Assembly: GCA_021325375.1 (NCBI GenBank)
Contig: JAJPHG010000019.1
Location: 1 to 64,000, forward strand
Direction: 5' to 3'
Length of the DNA stretch: 64,000 bases
From: Alphaproteobacteria bacterium
Lineage (GTDB): Bacteria; Pseudomonadota; Alphaproteobacteria; Micropepsales; Micropepsaceae
A program made the translations under genes and the position numbers. The stretch's first letter is position 1. Every line of letters begins with the position of its first letter. This document shows, one piece after another, positions 25,624 to 35,817 of the stretch. The notes under the pieces were generated by a model. That model was not told the origin of the DNA. It saw only the letters and a program-made list of their open reading frames with translations, and did no database searches.

Positions 25624-27981
25624 ATGCGTTCAAGCTTTGCGATCGTCGTGCTGCTGCTCTGCGCGGCAGCGCCGGCGCGCGCCGCTTCCGTGCTTACGCT
25701 GTGGTACGAGCGTCCGGCGGCGGATTGGGAGCGAGAGGGCCTGCCCATCGGCAACGGCGCCATGGGCGCGATGATCACCGGCGGCGTCGCGGAAGAGCGC
25801 GTCCAGTTCAACGAGAAGACGCTGTGGACTGGCGGACCCGGTTCGGCGCAAGGCTATGATTTCGGCCTGCCGGACCGTTCGTTGGCCGGAGCCGTCAAGC
25901 AGGTGCAGGCGCAGATCGCGCGTGACGGCCGGATGGAGCCTGAAGCGGTCGCAAAGATCCTCGGTCACAAGGCGCGGGGTTACGGCGATTATCAGAGCTT
26001 CGGCGATGTCGTGTTGGTGTTCGCCGGGCTCGATGGCCCTGCATCGAACTATCGCCGCGAGCTGGACATCGAGCACGCGGTCGCACGGGTGAGCTTCACC
26101 GCGGGCGGCGCACACTACACCCGAGAGTATATCGCGAGCTTTCCGGGTCACGTCGTCGTCGAGCGCATCTCCTGCGATCATCCGGGAAGAATCGGCTTTC
26201 GCACGTCGTTCGCGATCCCCGAAAACCGCACGGTTTCGTCATCCGCGAGGGACGGGCTCATCACGGCATCGGGCGCGCTCAAGGACAACGGCTTGAGATA
26301 TGAGTCCGAGATGCAGGTCATCGCGTCGGGCGGAACGCGCAGCGACGGCCCGGACGGCAGCGTCACGGTGGCGGGCGCCGACAGCGCGGTGCTCATTCTG
26401 GCCGCGGGCACGAACTATGCACTCCACTATCCGGACTATCGCGGACCCGACCCGCACGCTGACGTCGCCGCGCGCGTGCGCGAAGCGGTCGCGCAAGGCT
26501 ACGACGCGCTGCTCGTCGATCACGAGCGCGACTATCGCGCCCTGTTCGATCGCGTGACGCTTGATCTCGGGCAGGCGATGCCGGACGTGCCGACCGACAG
26601 GCTGCTCGCACAGTACCGGGACGGCAGTTCCACCACGGACCGCGCGCTGGAGGCGCTGTATTTCCAGTACGGACGCTATCTTCTCATCTCGGCATCCCGC
26701 GCCGGTTCCCTCCCGGCCAATCTGCAAGGCGTCTGGAACGATTCTGCGACGCCGCCATGGAACGCCGACTATCACGTCAACATCAATTTGCAGATGAACT
26801 ATTGGCTCGCCGAAACCGCCAACCTTTCCGACACCACACCGCCTTTCTTCGCGCTCGTCGACGGTCTGGTGGCGCCGGGACGGCTCGCCGCGCGGCGGAT
26901 ATTCGGCGCGGAAGGCTGGATCGCCAACCTCAATACGAATCCGTGGGGCTATGCCGGGCTGATCGATTGGCCCACTGCGTTCTGGCAGCCGGAAGCCGCG
27001 GCATGGCTGGCGCAGCATTATTACGAGCACTACCGCTTCTCGCGGGACCGGTCGTTTCTCAAGACGCGCGCCTATCCGTTGATGAAGGAAGCGGCGCAGT
27101 TCTGGCTCGAGGCGCTTGTCACGGATCCGCGCGACGGAAGACTCGTCGTCTCGCCGAGCTATTCGCCCGAGCACGGCCCGTTCTCCGCTGGAGCATCGAT
27201 GTCGCAGGAGATCGTGTTCGACCTGCTGACGAATACGTCCGAGGCTGCGGGGCTCTTGGGCGACAACGCTTTCCGCGTGAAGATCCGCGCGGCGCTTGCG
27301 AAGCTCGATCCCGGATTGCGTGAAGGCTCCTGGGGACAACTGCGCGAATGGAAAGAAGACTGGGACGACCGTTCGGACGATCACCGCCATGTCTCTCATC
27401 TTTTCGCGCTTCATCCCGGCCGGCAAATCTCGCCGGGAGCGACGCCCAATCTCGCCGAGGCGGCGCGGATGTCTCTGCTGGCGCGCGGAGACGGCGGCAC
27501 CGGTTGGAGCAAGGCCTGGAAGATAAATTTCTGGGCGCGCCTTCGGGATGGCGATCACGCGCACAAGATGCTGGCGGAACAATTGCGGGGAAGCACGATG
27601 TCGAACCTGTGGGATACGCACCCGCCCTTCCAGATCGACGGGAATTTCGGCGCGACCGCAGGCGTGGTCGAGATGCTGCTGCAGAGCCAGAACGGCGAGA
27701 TCGACATCCTGCCAGCTCTGCCCACCGTCTGGGCCGCCGGCGGCGTGAAAGGTCTGCGGGCTCGCGGCGACGTGACGGTCGACATCGATTGGTTTCGTGG
27801 TGCAGCGCAGCGAGTTGTTGTGACGGCGGTACACAGCGGTGAGGTCGTCCTGCGAAGCACGATCTTTCAAGGCAAGTTCGTTTTCGGCGGAAAGCGGCCA
27901 ATAGCCCTGAAAGGTGCGGGAAACTGCCGTCGGTTTTATGCAACGCGGGGAGAGCGTTACGTGATCGAGCGTGCTCTCTGA
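25624..27981 (+). CDS. GH95 alpha-L-fucosidase
   Basis: 785 residues from the ATG at 25624, which has an AGGGGA ribosome site; the ORF track starts at 25606. The signal peptide is IVVLLLCAAAPARA. GH95 features run in order: LWYERPAADWEREGLPIGNGAMGAM at the mature N-terminus, QFNEKTLWTGGP, then NADYHVNINLQMNYW, where the conserved asparagines lie. Next come RQISPG, GGTGWSKAWKINFWARL with the DGDHAHKM segment, and FQIDGNFGATAGVVEMLLQS. GH95 enzymes remove alpha-1,2-linked L-fucose from galactose, as found in fucogalacto-xyloglucan. It is divergent from GH74 behind operator 5 and precedes the TonB receptor. Confidence 0.88.
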   Translation: MRSSFAIVVLLLCAAAPARAASVLTLWYERPAADWEREGLPIGNGAMGAMITGGVAEERVQFNEKTLWTGGPGSAQGYDFGLPDRSLAGAVKQVQAQIARDGRMEPEAVAKILGHKARGYGDYQSFGDVVLVFAGLDGPASNYRRELDIEHAVARVSFTAGGAHYTREYIASFPGHVVVERISCDHPGRIGFRTSFAIPENRTVSSSARDGLITASGALKDNGLRYESEMQVIASGGTRSDGPDGSVTVAGADSAVLILAAGTNYALHYPDYRGPDPHADVAARVREAVAQGYDALLVDHERDYRALFDRVTLDLGQAMPDVPTDRLLAQYRDGSSTTDRALEALYFQYGRYLLISASRAGSLPANLQGVWNDSATPPWNADYHVNINLQMNYWLAETANLSDTTPPFFALVDGLVAPGRLAARRIFGAEGWIANLNTNPWGYAGLIDWPTAFWQPEAAAWLAQHYYEHYRFSRDRSFLKTRAYPLMKEAAQFWLEALVTDPRDGRLVVSPSYSPEHGPFSAGASMSQEIVFDLLTNTSEAAGLLGDNAFRVKIRAALAKLDPGLREGSWGQLREWKEDWDDRSDDHRHVSHLFALHPGRQISPGATPNLAEAARMSLLARGDGGTGWSKAWKINFWARLRDGDHAHKMLAEQLRGSTMSNLWDTHPPFQIDGNFGATAGVVEMLLQSQNGEIDILPALPTVWAAGGVKGLRARGDVTVDIDWFRGAAQRVVVTAVHSGEVVLRSTIFQGKFVFGGKRPIALKGAGNCRRFYATRGERYVIERAL

Positions 27982-28077
27982 TTGTGCGGTGCAGCAAGAG
28001 AAAAGCGGCAGGCGTTACAAATTTGCGGCGGTTTTGAGCAATTTTTCTCAAGGGGACTAGTGACGCTCAAGAATCTA

Positions 28078-28091
28078 TGATACCGCTACCA
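28078..28091. promoter_or_regulatory. LacI-type operator 6 (TGATACCGCTACCA)
   Basis: This matches all ten fixed positions of TGNTANCGNTANCA and overlaps a TATGAT -10-like hexamer. It lies 243 bp before the TonB-receptor start and probably controls the receptor-halogenase unit. Confidence 0.7.
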
Positions 28092-28270
28092 TTGATGAGG
28101 CAGCGGGGGGCCACCTTCTCAAAAATAATCGCACGGCACGAGTGGACGGCGGGCTTCGCCGTTCGCCTGGAGGCGCGAGAAAATCCGCGAATGTTATCGG
28201 GGTTTTTCGAGCCTGCGTGAGCGTAATCCGCGATACTTCCGGGTTTCGTTTCGAGTTTCGGCTTCGGGCG

Positions 28271-28284
28271 TGTGATCGATAACA
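28271..28284. promoter_or_regulatory. Operator-like half-conserved palindrome (TGTGATCGATAACA)
   Basis: This matches TGNTANCGNTANCA at nine of ten fixed positions. It lies 50 bp before the receptor start, in the leader. It could be an auxiliary site for looping with operator 6, but it is weaker than the others. Confidence 0.35.
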
Positions 28285-28333
28285 CTGCGAGCGCGAAATC
28301 AGGCGCCGGGGAAACCTTACGGAGGGATTGCAA

Positions 28334-31300
28334 GTGTTCAGGACTACTCGGTCGACAAGAATAACGTTGCATGCGGCACTGTTGACGGGCGCGTCCGCGT
28401 TCGCGATGGCGCTTTCTTCGGCGGCGTTCGCGCAGAGTTCGGGATCGGTCGCCACGGGGCAGGCGGTCGCTGACGCGACCAAGAAGGGCGACATCGAAAC
28501 CGTCGTCGTCACCGGCACGCGCGCCAGCCTGAAGACCTCGCAGGGGATCAAGAAGAACTCCGATCAGGTCGTCGATTCGGTGACGGCCGTCGATATCGGC
28601 AGCCTGCCGGACCGCAACGTGGCCGACGCGCTGCAACGCGTCCCCGGCGTCACGCTCCAGCGCACGGACGCCAACCGCGACCCGGTTCGCTACGGCGGCA
28701 CCGGCAACGGCATCTACATCCGCGGCCTGGCCTGGGTGCAGAGCCTGACGAACGGGCGTGACGAGTTCTCGGCCGCGAACGGCCGTGCCTTGAGTTTCGC
28801 AGATGTGTCCGCCGACCTGCTGTCGGGTGTCGACGTGTACAAGAACCCCGATGCGGAGATGATCGAGGGCGGTGTCGGCGGCACAGTCAACCTGAAGACC
28901 CGCAAGCCGTTCGATCAGGACGGCGAGTTGCTCGCGGTGTCTGCCGACTACACGGACGGCGATCTGATCAACAAGGGCACGCCGTCCGTCAACGGGCTCT
29001 ACAGCAATCGCTGGAGCACGCCCATGGGCGAGATCGGCGCGCTGATTTCGGTCGACTACCAGGACCAGACCAACCGCACGAACGGCTTTTCGCTCGATCA
29101 CTATGACTGCGTGGACGTGACATTGATCGGCAGTGCGGCCACGCGTTCCCAGCGCGACTCCGATGCTTGCAACTCCATTCCGGAGGCGAACCGGCGCTAT
29201 ATCCCGGACTATCTCGGCTGGCGCCAGATCGATTGGGAACAGAAGCGCCTGGCGTTCGACGGCTCTGTCCAGTGGCGTCCGAATGCGGCCTGGGAGGTGA
29301 CTGCCGAGGGGTTCTATTCCAAGGCCGACCCGCACGACACCGAGCACACGCTGCCCTTCGTTCCGCAGCCGGAGAACTATCTCGGCGAAGGCTCGTATGA
29401 CTATCACTACAACAAGAACGGCGTGTGGACTGGCGGCACGATCAACGATATCGCGAGCGGCGGCATCGATACCCGCATCGGCCAGCATCACGACACCAAC
29501 GCCGATTTCTCGCTGAACGCCAAATTCAACCCGAACAACAACTGGTCGTTCTCGGCCGACGCGCAATATGCCGAATCCTCGGCGACGAATTTCAGCATGA
29601 CGGCGTTCACCGACAAGATGGATCCGTTCGACTGCACCGACGGTTCGGTGGGCACCTGCGCGGCCACCGGCGGCGCGACGAACGGTTATTCCGGCGAAAA
29701 CCTGACGATCAACCTGTCGCCCACCGGCGTGCCGCAGGTGTCGTTGAGCGATCCCGCGGGAATGAAGCAGCGCGACAATTACTATTACGGCGCCGCCATG
29801 GACCACATGGAGGACAACTTCGCCCATTCCTGGGCCTATCGGGCCGACGGAACCTATACTTTCGACGACAATTCGTGGCTGAAGACGGTCGATTTTGGCT
29901 TCCGCGGCGACGACAAGCAGGCCGTAACGCGCCAGACCGGCTACAACTGGAGCATTCTCAGCCATCAGGGCTGGGGCGGTGGGCCGACCCAGTTCCTGAA
30001 CAGCACGGGCTACGACGCCAATCACCAGAACGCGGGCCTGCCCAACCAGGTGGGAGAGTTCGATTTCGGCAGTTTCTTCGGCGGCAACGGCCCGTCGGCA
30101 TGGTTCATCAATTCGTCCCTGCTGCGGCAACCCACGTCCAACATCTATTCCTATCTCGTGGACACGGAGTCGATGGGCTGGGGCTGGGTTCCTTATGCCA
30201 CGCAGCACGGCTGTCCCGCCGGACAGGACGTGAAGTGCCTGGCCATCTATGGCAGCGGCAATCCGGAGGCCGACAACGTCAGTGCCGGCATCAACAATCA
30301 GCACGAGACGACCTACGCCGGCTACACGCAGGTCAACTACTCGCACGAAAATTTCCTGGGCACGGGCGTTCCCGTCGACGGAAACATCGGCGTTCGCGTC
30401 ATCCAGACCCAGGACGCCACGGCCGCGGGCAAGATGATCCTGCCGGCGGTTCCCGGCCTCTGCGTCACCGATCCGACGCTGGGCGATTGCCCGACTGCGA
30501 TCCAGTTCATCAATGGCGGCGGGTCGCAGACCTTGTCGCCGGCGACGGATACCTACACCGACGTCCTGCCGAGCTTCAATTTCCGGGCACATATGAGCGA
30601 CGAGCTCCAGCTGCGGCTGGCGTTCTCGCAAGGTATCGTCCGTCCCGACTTCGCCAACACGCAGAATTTCCAGACGCTGGGAATGGCCGTCGGTCCGGAC
30701 GGCAAGTTCGACGACGCCCCGAACAACATGCCGTTCTCGGGCTCGGCGGGTAACACCAACCTGAAACCGATGCATGCCAACAACTACGATGCCAGCCTGG
30801 AATGGTATTTCGCGCCCACCGGCAGCATGACGCTCGCCCTATTCCACAAGGATCTGTCGGACTACTTCCTCACGGGCACGGTGGGCGTGCCGGTTACCAG
30901 GAACGGCGTGACCGAGACGTTCGGCCTGATCGAAACGGTCAACGGCAGCAAGGGCAAGGTCGAGGGCTTCGAGCTCGCCTATCAGCAGTATTACGACTCG
31001 CTGCCTGGTCCTCTGAGCGGTCTCGGGCTGCAGGCGAACTACACCAAGATCTACAACAGCGGCGGCGCCAATCCGACCGTCAACCTGTTCGAGACGGTGG
31101 AGATCGCGAACGCCCAGAAACCGTTGCCGCTCGAGGGCATGTCGCCGGACAGCTACAACGTCGCGCTGCTCTATCAGAAATTCGGGATCGACGCCCGCCT
31201 GGCCTACAACTGGCGCTCGACCTTCCTGCTGACGAGCTCGGCGGCGAATGTCAATCAGCCGGTCTGGTCCGAGAACTACGGCCAACTGGACGGATCGATC

Positions 31301-31459
31301 TTCTATACCTTCATGGACCACTACAAGATCGGCATCCAGGCGACCAATCTGCTCAAACCCACGACGCATCTGGACGTCGGCTATGCCGACTTCCATCCGC
31401 GCTACGATTGGATCGAGACCGACCGCAAGATCGCACTCGTGCTGCGCGCGCAATGGTAG
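28334..31459 (+). CDS. TonB-dependent outer-membrane receptor for (xyloglucan) oligosaccharides
   Basis: 1041 residues from the GTG at 28334, chosen because GGAGGG lies 7 nt upstream; the TTG at 28328 is too close to it. A long signal peptide ends at AFAQSSG. A TonB box-like stretch IETVVVTGTR is followed by a plug domain (DIGSLPDRNVADALQRVPGV, IYIRGL, SADLLSGVDVYKNP, GGVGGTVNLKTRKPF) and a 22-strand-type barrel ending in ALVLRAQW, with the terminal aromatic residue typical of outer-membrane proteins. It belongs to the TonB-receptor group often paired with 'tryptophan halogenase' genes. Context suggests import of branched xyloglucan oligosaccharides into the periplasm. Operators 6 and possibly 6b lie upstream. 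Confidence 0.88.
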   Translation: MFRTTRSTRITLHAALLTGASAFAMALSSAAFAQSSGSVATGQAVADATKKGDIETVVVTGTRASLKTSQGIKKNSDQVVDSVTAVDIGSLPDRNVADALQRVPGVTLQRTDANRDPVRYGGTGNGIYIRGLAWVQSLTNGRDEFSAANGRALSFADVSADLLSGVDVYKNPDAEMIEGGVGGTVNLKTRKPFDQDGELLAVSADYTDGDLINKGTPSVNGLYSNRWSTPMGEIGALISVDYQDQTNRTNGFSLDHYDCVDVTLIGSAATRSQRDSDACNSIPEANRRYIPDYLGWRQIDWEQKRLAFDGSVQWRPNAAWEVTAEGFYSKADPHDTEHTLPFVPQPENYLGEGSYDYHYNKNGVWTGGTINDIASGGIDTRIGQHHDTNADFSLNAKFNPNNNWSFSADAQYAESSATNFSMTAFTDKMDPFDCTDGSVGTCAATGGATNGYSGENLTINLSPTGVPQVSLSDPAGMKQRDNYYYGAAMDHMEDNFAHSWAYRADGTYTFDDNSWLKTVDFGFRGDDKQAVTRQTGYNWSILSHQGWGGGPTQFLNSTGYDANHQNAGLPNQVGEFDFGSFFGGNGPSAWFINSSLLRQPTSNIYSYLVDTESMGWGWVPYATQHGCPAGQDVKCLAIYGSGNPEADNVSAGINNQHETTYAGYTQVNYSHENFLGTGVPVDGNIGVRVIQTQDATAAGKMILPAVPGLCVTDPTLGDCPTAIQFINGGGSQTLSPATDTYTDVLPSFNFRAHMSDELQLRLAFSQGIVRPDFANTQNFQTLGMAVGPDGKFDDAPNNMPFSGSAGNTNLKPMHANNYDASLEWYFAPTGSMTLALFHKDLSDYFLTGTVGVPVTRNGVTETFGLIETVNGSKGKVEGFELAYQQYYDSLPGPLSGLGLQANYTKIYNSGGANPTVNLFETVEIANAQKPLPLEGMSPDSYNVALLYQKFGIDARLAYNWRSTFLLTSSAANVNQPVWSENYGQLDGSIFYTFMDHYKIGIQATNLLKPTTHLDVGYADFHPRYDWIETDRKIALVLRAQW

Positions 31460-31672
31460 GGGCTCGCAGGCTCTAGCGTTGGGCGGCGCAACGATACCCT
31501 TCCGGTGTTCTGTCGAGGTTTCGATGGGACACCGGAGGGGACCCATTCACGGGGTACGTTCGCGCACCGGTGGCTGCCGGCGCGGCGGCGGAATGAATGC
31601 CCGCGAATGAATTTCGTGGTGTAGCATCGTGCCCGTCGAACGCATCGTTTCGTGCAGACGGAAAGTCGCAGA

Positions 31673-33205
31673 ATGACCGCCATCGCGTCGCCAAGGCCCA
31701 TCAGCAAGGTCGTCATCGTCGGCGGGGGAACGGCCGGCTGGATGACGGCGGCTGCGATGCAGAAATTCTTCCAGCCCGGCTTCGCCAAGATAGAGCTCGT
31801 CGAATCCGAGGAGATCGGTACCGTCGGCGTCGGCGAGGCGACGCTGCCCACGATCTACATCTTCAACAACCGGCTCGGCATCAACGAAGCCGATTTCATG
31901 CGCAAGACGATGGCCACCTTCAAGGTCGGCATAGAGTTCTGCGACTGGGGGCACATCGGCAATCGCTTCTTCCACGGCTTCGGCGATTTCGGCGCGCCCA
32001 TCGACGCCATCACGCCCTATCAATACTGGCTGAAGCTTCGCGGCCTCGGCGTGGACATGGACCTGGGCGAGCTCTGCGTGCCGTCCGTGATGGCGCAGCT
32101 GAACCGCTTTGCTCAGCCGCATCCGGACCCCAAGAACCCGTTCTCGGCGTTCCTCTACGCCTATCATTTCGATGCGATGCTCTACGCCCGTTACTTGCGG
32201 GAATATTCCGAGCAGCTCGGCGTCAAGCGCACCAACGCCAGGATCGTGGATGTGAAGCTTCGCGGCGAGGACGGCTTCATCCGCTCCGTCGTGCTCGACG
32301 ACGGAAGCGAGATCGAAGGCGATCTGTTCATCGATTGCTCCGGCTTCATCGGCCTGCTGATCGAGAAAGCCCTCAAGACGGGTTACGAGGACTGGACGCA
32401 TTGGCTGCCCTGCGACCGCGCGCTCGCGGTGCCGTGCGAAAGCGCGGGCCGGCTGACGCCCTTCACGCGGTCGACGGCGCGCGAGGCCGGCTGGCAGTGG
32501 CGCATCCCGCTGCAGCACCGCATCGGCAACGGCTATGTCTACAGCAGCAAGTTCATCGGCGACGACGATGCGTCCCGTACGCTGCTCGCCAATCTGGACG
32601 GCAAGACGCTCGCCGAACCGAGGGGACTGCGCTTCACGACCGGACGGCGCCGCAAGTTCTGGAACAGGAACTGCGTCGCCATCGGTCTTGCCGCGGGATT
32701 CCTGGAACCGCTCGAATCCACCTCCATCGCCCTCATCCAGAACGCCATCGGCCGGCTGCTGGAGCTGTTTCCCGACCGTGATTTCCATCCCATGCTCGAG
32801 GCGGAGTTCAACCGCCAGTCCGAGCAGGAATTCGAACGCGTGCGGGACTTCATCATCCTGCACTACGCGTTCAGCAAGCGAACCGACTCCGCGCTTTGGG
32901 ACTATTGCCGCGGCATGTCCCTGCCGGACAGCCTGAAATTCAAGATCGATCTGTTCCGCGCGCGAGGCCGGCCGGCGATCTACGACGGCGAAGGCTTCAA
33001 GGAGCCGAGCTGGATCGCGATCTACAACGGCCTGAACGTCACGCCGCAGGCTTACGACTCCCTGGTCGACCGGCGCAGCGAGGCGGACATCCGCAGCCTG
33101 CTCGAGGAGCGCCGGACGGCGTTGCGCCGCATCGTGGAGACGATGCCGACCCACGAGCAATTCATCGAGCGCAACATCCAGGCGAAACCCGCGAAGGTGA
33201 CGTGA
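31673..33205 (+). CDS. Flavin-dependent 'tryptophan halogenase'-family protein 1
   Basis: 510 residues from the ATG at 31673; the ORF track extends to 31652. The FAD motif [15 protein letters not shown] lies near the N-terminus. [12 protein letters not shown], the lysine in [13 protein letters not shown] (equivalent to the catalytic lysine of PrnA-type enzymes), [10 protein letters not shown] (WxWxIP) and [10 protein letters not shown] are all retained. The active-site features of flavin halogenases are therefore intact. In Caulobacter-like bacteria such genes sit beside TonB receptors, and the real substrate is generally unknown. There is no natural-product cluster here, so tryptophan halogenation is doubtful. 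It overlaps the second copy by four bases (GTGA). Confidence 0.8.
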   Translation: MTAIASPRPISKVVIVGGGTAGWMTAAAMQKFFQPGFAKIELVESEEIGTVGVGEATLPTIYIFNNRLGINEADFMRKTMATFKVGIEFCDWGHIGNRFFHGFGDFGAPIDAITPYQYWLKLRGLGVDMDLGELCVPSVMAQLNRFAQPHPDPKNPFSAFLYAYHFDAMLYARYLREYSEQLGVKRTNARIVDVKLRGEDGFIRSVVLDDGSEIEGDLFIDCSGFIGLLIEKALKTGYEDWTHWLPCDRALAVPCESAGRLTPFTRSTAREAGWQWRIPLQHRIGNGYVYSSKFIGDDDASRTLLANLDGKTLAEPRGLRFTTGRRRKFWNRNCVAIGLAAGFLEPLESTSIALIQNAIGRLLELFPDRDFHPMLEAEFNRQSEQEFERVRDFIILHYAFSKRTDSALWDYCRGMSLPDSLKFKIDLFRARGRPAIYDGEGFKEPSWIAIYNGLNVTPQAYDSLVDRRSEADIRSLLEERRTALRRIVETMPTHEQFIERNIQAKPAKVT

Positions 33206-34749
33206 GCGATAACCGGCCCGCAAACGACATCGGGACGCCGCGGCACGTCCGCAAGATCGTCATCGTCGGCGGCGGAACCGCGGGCTGGATGGCGGCGGCG
33301 ATGCTGTCCGTCCTGCTGCCGGCCCAGCAGCGCGAGATCGTCCTGATCGAATCCGACGAGATCGGCACCATCGGGGTCGGCGAGGCGACGATCCCGATCA
33401 TCCTGAACTTCAATGCCATTCTTGGGATCGACGAGGCCGATTTCGTCCGCAAGACCCAGGGCTCGTTCAAGCTCGGTATCCAGTTCATCGACTGGCGGCA
33501 CAAGGGCGACAGGTATTTCCATCCCTTCGGCCGCTACGGCGGCGATTTCGGGCCGGTGCCGTTCCACCAGTATCTGCTGAAACTGCGCGCCATGGGAGAA
33601 GCGCCCGATCTGGACGACTACGTCCTGTCGGGCTCCGCGGCGCGCGCCAATCGTTTCGACCGGCCCGCCGCGGGAGCAGGCTCGGTGTTCTCGACCTACA
33701 GCTATGCCTACCATTTCGACGCGTCGCTCTACGCAAGATACCTGCGCGACTACGCCGAACGGCGCGGCGTGATGCGCGTCGAAGGCAGGATCGTGGATGT
33801 CGCGCTGCGCGGCACCGACGGCTTCGTGGAGAGCGTCGCGCTCGAAGGCGGCCGGCGCATCGGCGGCGAGTTCTTCATCGACTGCTCGGGCTTTCGCGGC
33901 CTGCTGATCGAACAGGCGCTCAAGACCGGCTTCGAGAGCTGGACGCATTGGCTGCCCTGCGACCGCGCGGTGGCCGTGCCGTGCGACAGCGCTCCCGTGC
34001 TGACGCCTTATACGCGGGCGACGGCGCGCGACGCGGGCTGGCAGTGGCGAATTCCCCTGCAGCACCGCATCGGCAATGGCTATGTCTACTCAAGCGCGAT
34101 GCTCGGCGACGATGAAGCCGTTGCGACGCTTATGGCCAATCTCGACGGCAAGCCGCGCGCCGAGCCGCGCATGATCCGGATTAATACCGGCCGCCGCAGG
34201 AAGGCATGGAACAAAAACTGCCTGGCGCTGGGTCTGGCCGCCGGTTTCATGGAGCCGCTGGAATCGACCAGCATCCACCTGATCCAAACGGGCATCGCCA
34301 AGCTGGGCGCGTTCTTTCCCGATCTCGACTTCGATCCGTTGCCGATCGAGCAGTACAACAAGCGCGTCGCCTACGAGTGGGAGCGCATCCGCGATTTCCT
34401 GATCCTTCACTATCACCAGACCGAACGCGAGGACACGAAGTTTTGGGCCTATTGCCGGAACATGTCGATCCCCGACACGCTGCGCAACAAGATGGAGATG
34501 TTCCGCCGCCATGGACGATTGATGGTGGAGCCGGACGAGTTGTTCAAGGAGGCGAGCTGGCTCGCGGTGATGCTGGGGCAGGGGCTGATCCCGCAGCGTT
34601 ACGACCCGCTGACCGATGCGTTCGACGAGGGCACGATGCGCGGCCTGATGGCCAACATCCGAAGCGCGGTCCGCCAGACGACCGAGCGTATGCCGCTTCA
34701 TTCCGACTTCATCGCCAGGAATTGTCGCGCAGACGCGCTGCCGGCGTGA
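33202..34749 (+). CDS. Flavin-dependent 'tryptophan halogenase'-family protein 2
   Basis: 515 residues from the GTG at 33202, which overlaps the stop of copy 1; the ORF track adds an unrelated upstream stretch. It has the same architecture as copy 1: [36 protein letters not shown] with the catalytic lysine, [19 protein letters not shown] and [10 protein letters not shown]. The two copies are clear paralogues from a tandem duplication, similar over their whole length but well diverged. Coupled translation suggests equal dosage and possibly a heterodimer. The genes follow the receptor and precede a secreted cysteine-rich repeat protein, so all four are probably one transcript. The substrate is unknown. 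Confidence 0.8.
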   Translation: MSDNRPANDIGTPRHVRKIVIVGGGTAGWMAAAMLSVLLPAQQREIVLIESDEIGTIGVGEATIPIILNFNAILGIDEADFVRKTQGSFKLGIQFIDWRHKGDRYFHPFGRYGGDFGPVPFHQYLLKLRAMGEAPDLDDYVLSGSAARANRFDRPAAGAGSVFSTYSYAYHFDASLYARYLRDYAERRGVMRVEGRIVDVALRGTDGFVESVALEGGRRIGGEFFIDCSGFRGLLIEQALKTGFESWTHWLPCDRAVAVPCDSAPVLTPYTRATARDAGWQWRIPLQHRIGNGYVYSSAMLGDDEAVATLMANLDGKPRAEPRMIRINTGRRRKAWNKNCLALGLAAGFMEPLESTSIHLIQTGIAKLGAFFPDLDFDPLPIEQYNKRVAYEWERIRDFLILHYHQTEREDTKFWAYCRNMSIPDTLRNKMEMFRRHGRLMVEPDELFKEASWLAVMLGQGLIPQRYDPLTDAFDEGTMRGLMANIRSAVRQTTERMPLHSDFIARNCRADALPA

Positions 34750-34766
34750 CATAAGGGAGAACACTC

Positions 34767-35780
34767 ATGAAATGGCCGGTTCAATTCGCCGCTCTCTGTC
34801 TCGCACTGGTCGTGCTGGCGACGCCCGCCTCGGCGCAGTCCGGCGGCGCAGGCGGCGCGCTGCAGAGCTCGGGCGCGCAGCCGCTGGGCGATCACATGGG
34901 CCAGAACAACATGACCCAGGACCAATTCAACCAGCTGAGCGACTATGTGGACCAAGCCAAGCGGCTCACAAAGGAAGACAAGGCCAAGGGCAAGACCAAG
35001 GATGATCTCAAGAAGGAGGACAGCGCGGCGGCCGCCGATCTCGCCCAGGCGCTTGCCGTGCCCTGCGAGGTGACCGACGCCGAGCTCGTGGCGCAAAGCT
35101 CCGCCGGCATGAAAGGCTATGAGGCCGCGTGCGGCAACGGCATGGGATATTTCCTGGTCTCGGAGCCATCGAAGCAACCTTACGGCATCTCCTGCTTCAC
35201 AGCGCGCGCCAAACACGACCTTGACGCGGCGAAGGGCAAGACCGCCGATGCGCAGTGCCAGCTTCCGGCGAACGCCGACATCGACGCCGTCGCCGGGCGC
35301 GTGCTGGCGGGCCTGAACGTGACGTGCGCCGTGCGGAAGCTATCCTGGATGGGGCGCAGCGACACCACCAACTCCGAATACAACGAAGTGTCCTGCGCCG
35401 ATGGGAAAGGCTACATACTTGTCACTCCCGAGCCGGGCTCTGCCACTGCGCCGCATGCGCTCGGCTGCGCCGACGCGGCCGTGCAGGGCATCCGTTGCAA
35501 GCTCACTGCCGTGGCGCAAAGCGCCCAACCGGCGCTGACGCTGCAGACGTTCAAGGACGCGCTGAAGCAGCACAACGTGTCCTGCGACGCCGGCGGCGAG
35601 CGCGTGATCGGCCAGGAGAACGTGCAGAAGCGCTACGTCGTCGAGTTCAAATGTCCGCAGCAGCCGCGCGGCCTGGTCGCATTCATTCCGATCGGCGCGA
35701 ACACCACGCCGTTCGAGACTACCGATTGCGCGACGGCGGCCAAGCGCGGTCTGGCCTGCAAGTTGAACGCGGCGCAGTAA
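34767..35780 (+). CDS. Secreted three-module cysteine-containing protein of unknown function
   Basis: 337 residues with a signal peptide (ALCLALVVLATPASAQ), a Gly/Gln/Asn-rich linker and a charged KEDKAKGKTKDDLKKED segment. Three related modules of about 75-80 residues follow. Each has an opening cysteine (PCEVTD, TCAVRK, SCDAGG), a central cysteine in an E-CADGKGY-L-type stretch, and closing cysteines near GISCF, GCADA or DCATAAK and then R-G--CKL. An AGGGAGA ribosome site lies before the ATG, 17 bp after halogenase 2. It is the last gene before operator 7. I recognise no family name. The paired cysteines suggest disulfide-stabilised repeats in the periplasm. Confidence 0.6.
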   Translation: MKWPVQFAALCLALVVLATPASAQSGGAGGALQSSGAQPLGDHMGQNNMTQDQFNQLSDYVDQAKRLTKEDKAKGKTKDDLKKEDSAAAADLAQALAVPCEVTDAELVAQSSAGMKGYEAACGNGMGYFLVSEPSKQPYGISCFTARAKHDLDAAKGKTADAQCQLPANADIDAVAGRVLAGLNVTCAVRKLSWMGRSDTTNSEYNEVSCADGKGYILVTPEPGSATAPHALGCADAAVQGIRCKLTAVAQSAQPALTLQTFKDALKQHNVSCDAGGERVIGQENVQKRYVVEFKCPQQPRGLVAFIPIGANTTPFETTDCATAAKRGLACKLNAAQ

Positions 35781-35817
35781 CGGCGCACGGTCTTGCAAAG
35801 TGGTCTGGGGCGCGGCA

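Larger units (their letters stand above)
27982..28333. other. 352-bp intergenic region with receptor promoter and operators
   Basis: No ORF of note lies here. The stretch contains operator 6 at 28078-28091, with a TATGAT hexamer (28076-28081) overlapping its left half, and a second palindrome-like site at 28271-28284. A long leader of about 240 bases then runs to the receptor start, ending in the GGAGGG ribosome site at 28321. The region around 28101-28260 reads like leader DNA and I see no defined structure in it. Confidence 0.5.

Noticed and set aside
28067-30775. 902-aa minus-strand ORF opposite the TonB receptor
   Set aside because: It is a GC-rich shadow of the receptor, with Val/Arg/Gly-rich composition and no domain. 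The plus-strand receptor is unambiguous.
31673-34749. Halogenated natural-product gene cluster
   Set aside because: Only the two halogenase-family genes are present. There are no NRPS, PKS, prenyltransferase or tailoring genes, and the context is sugar uptake.
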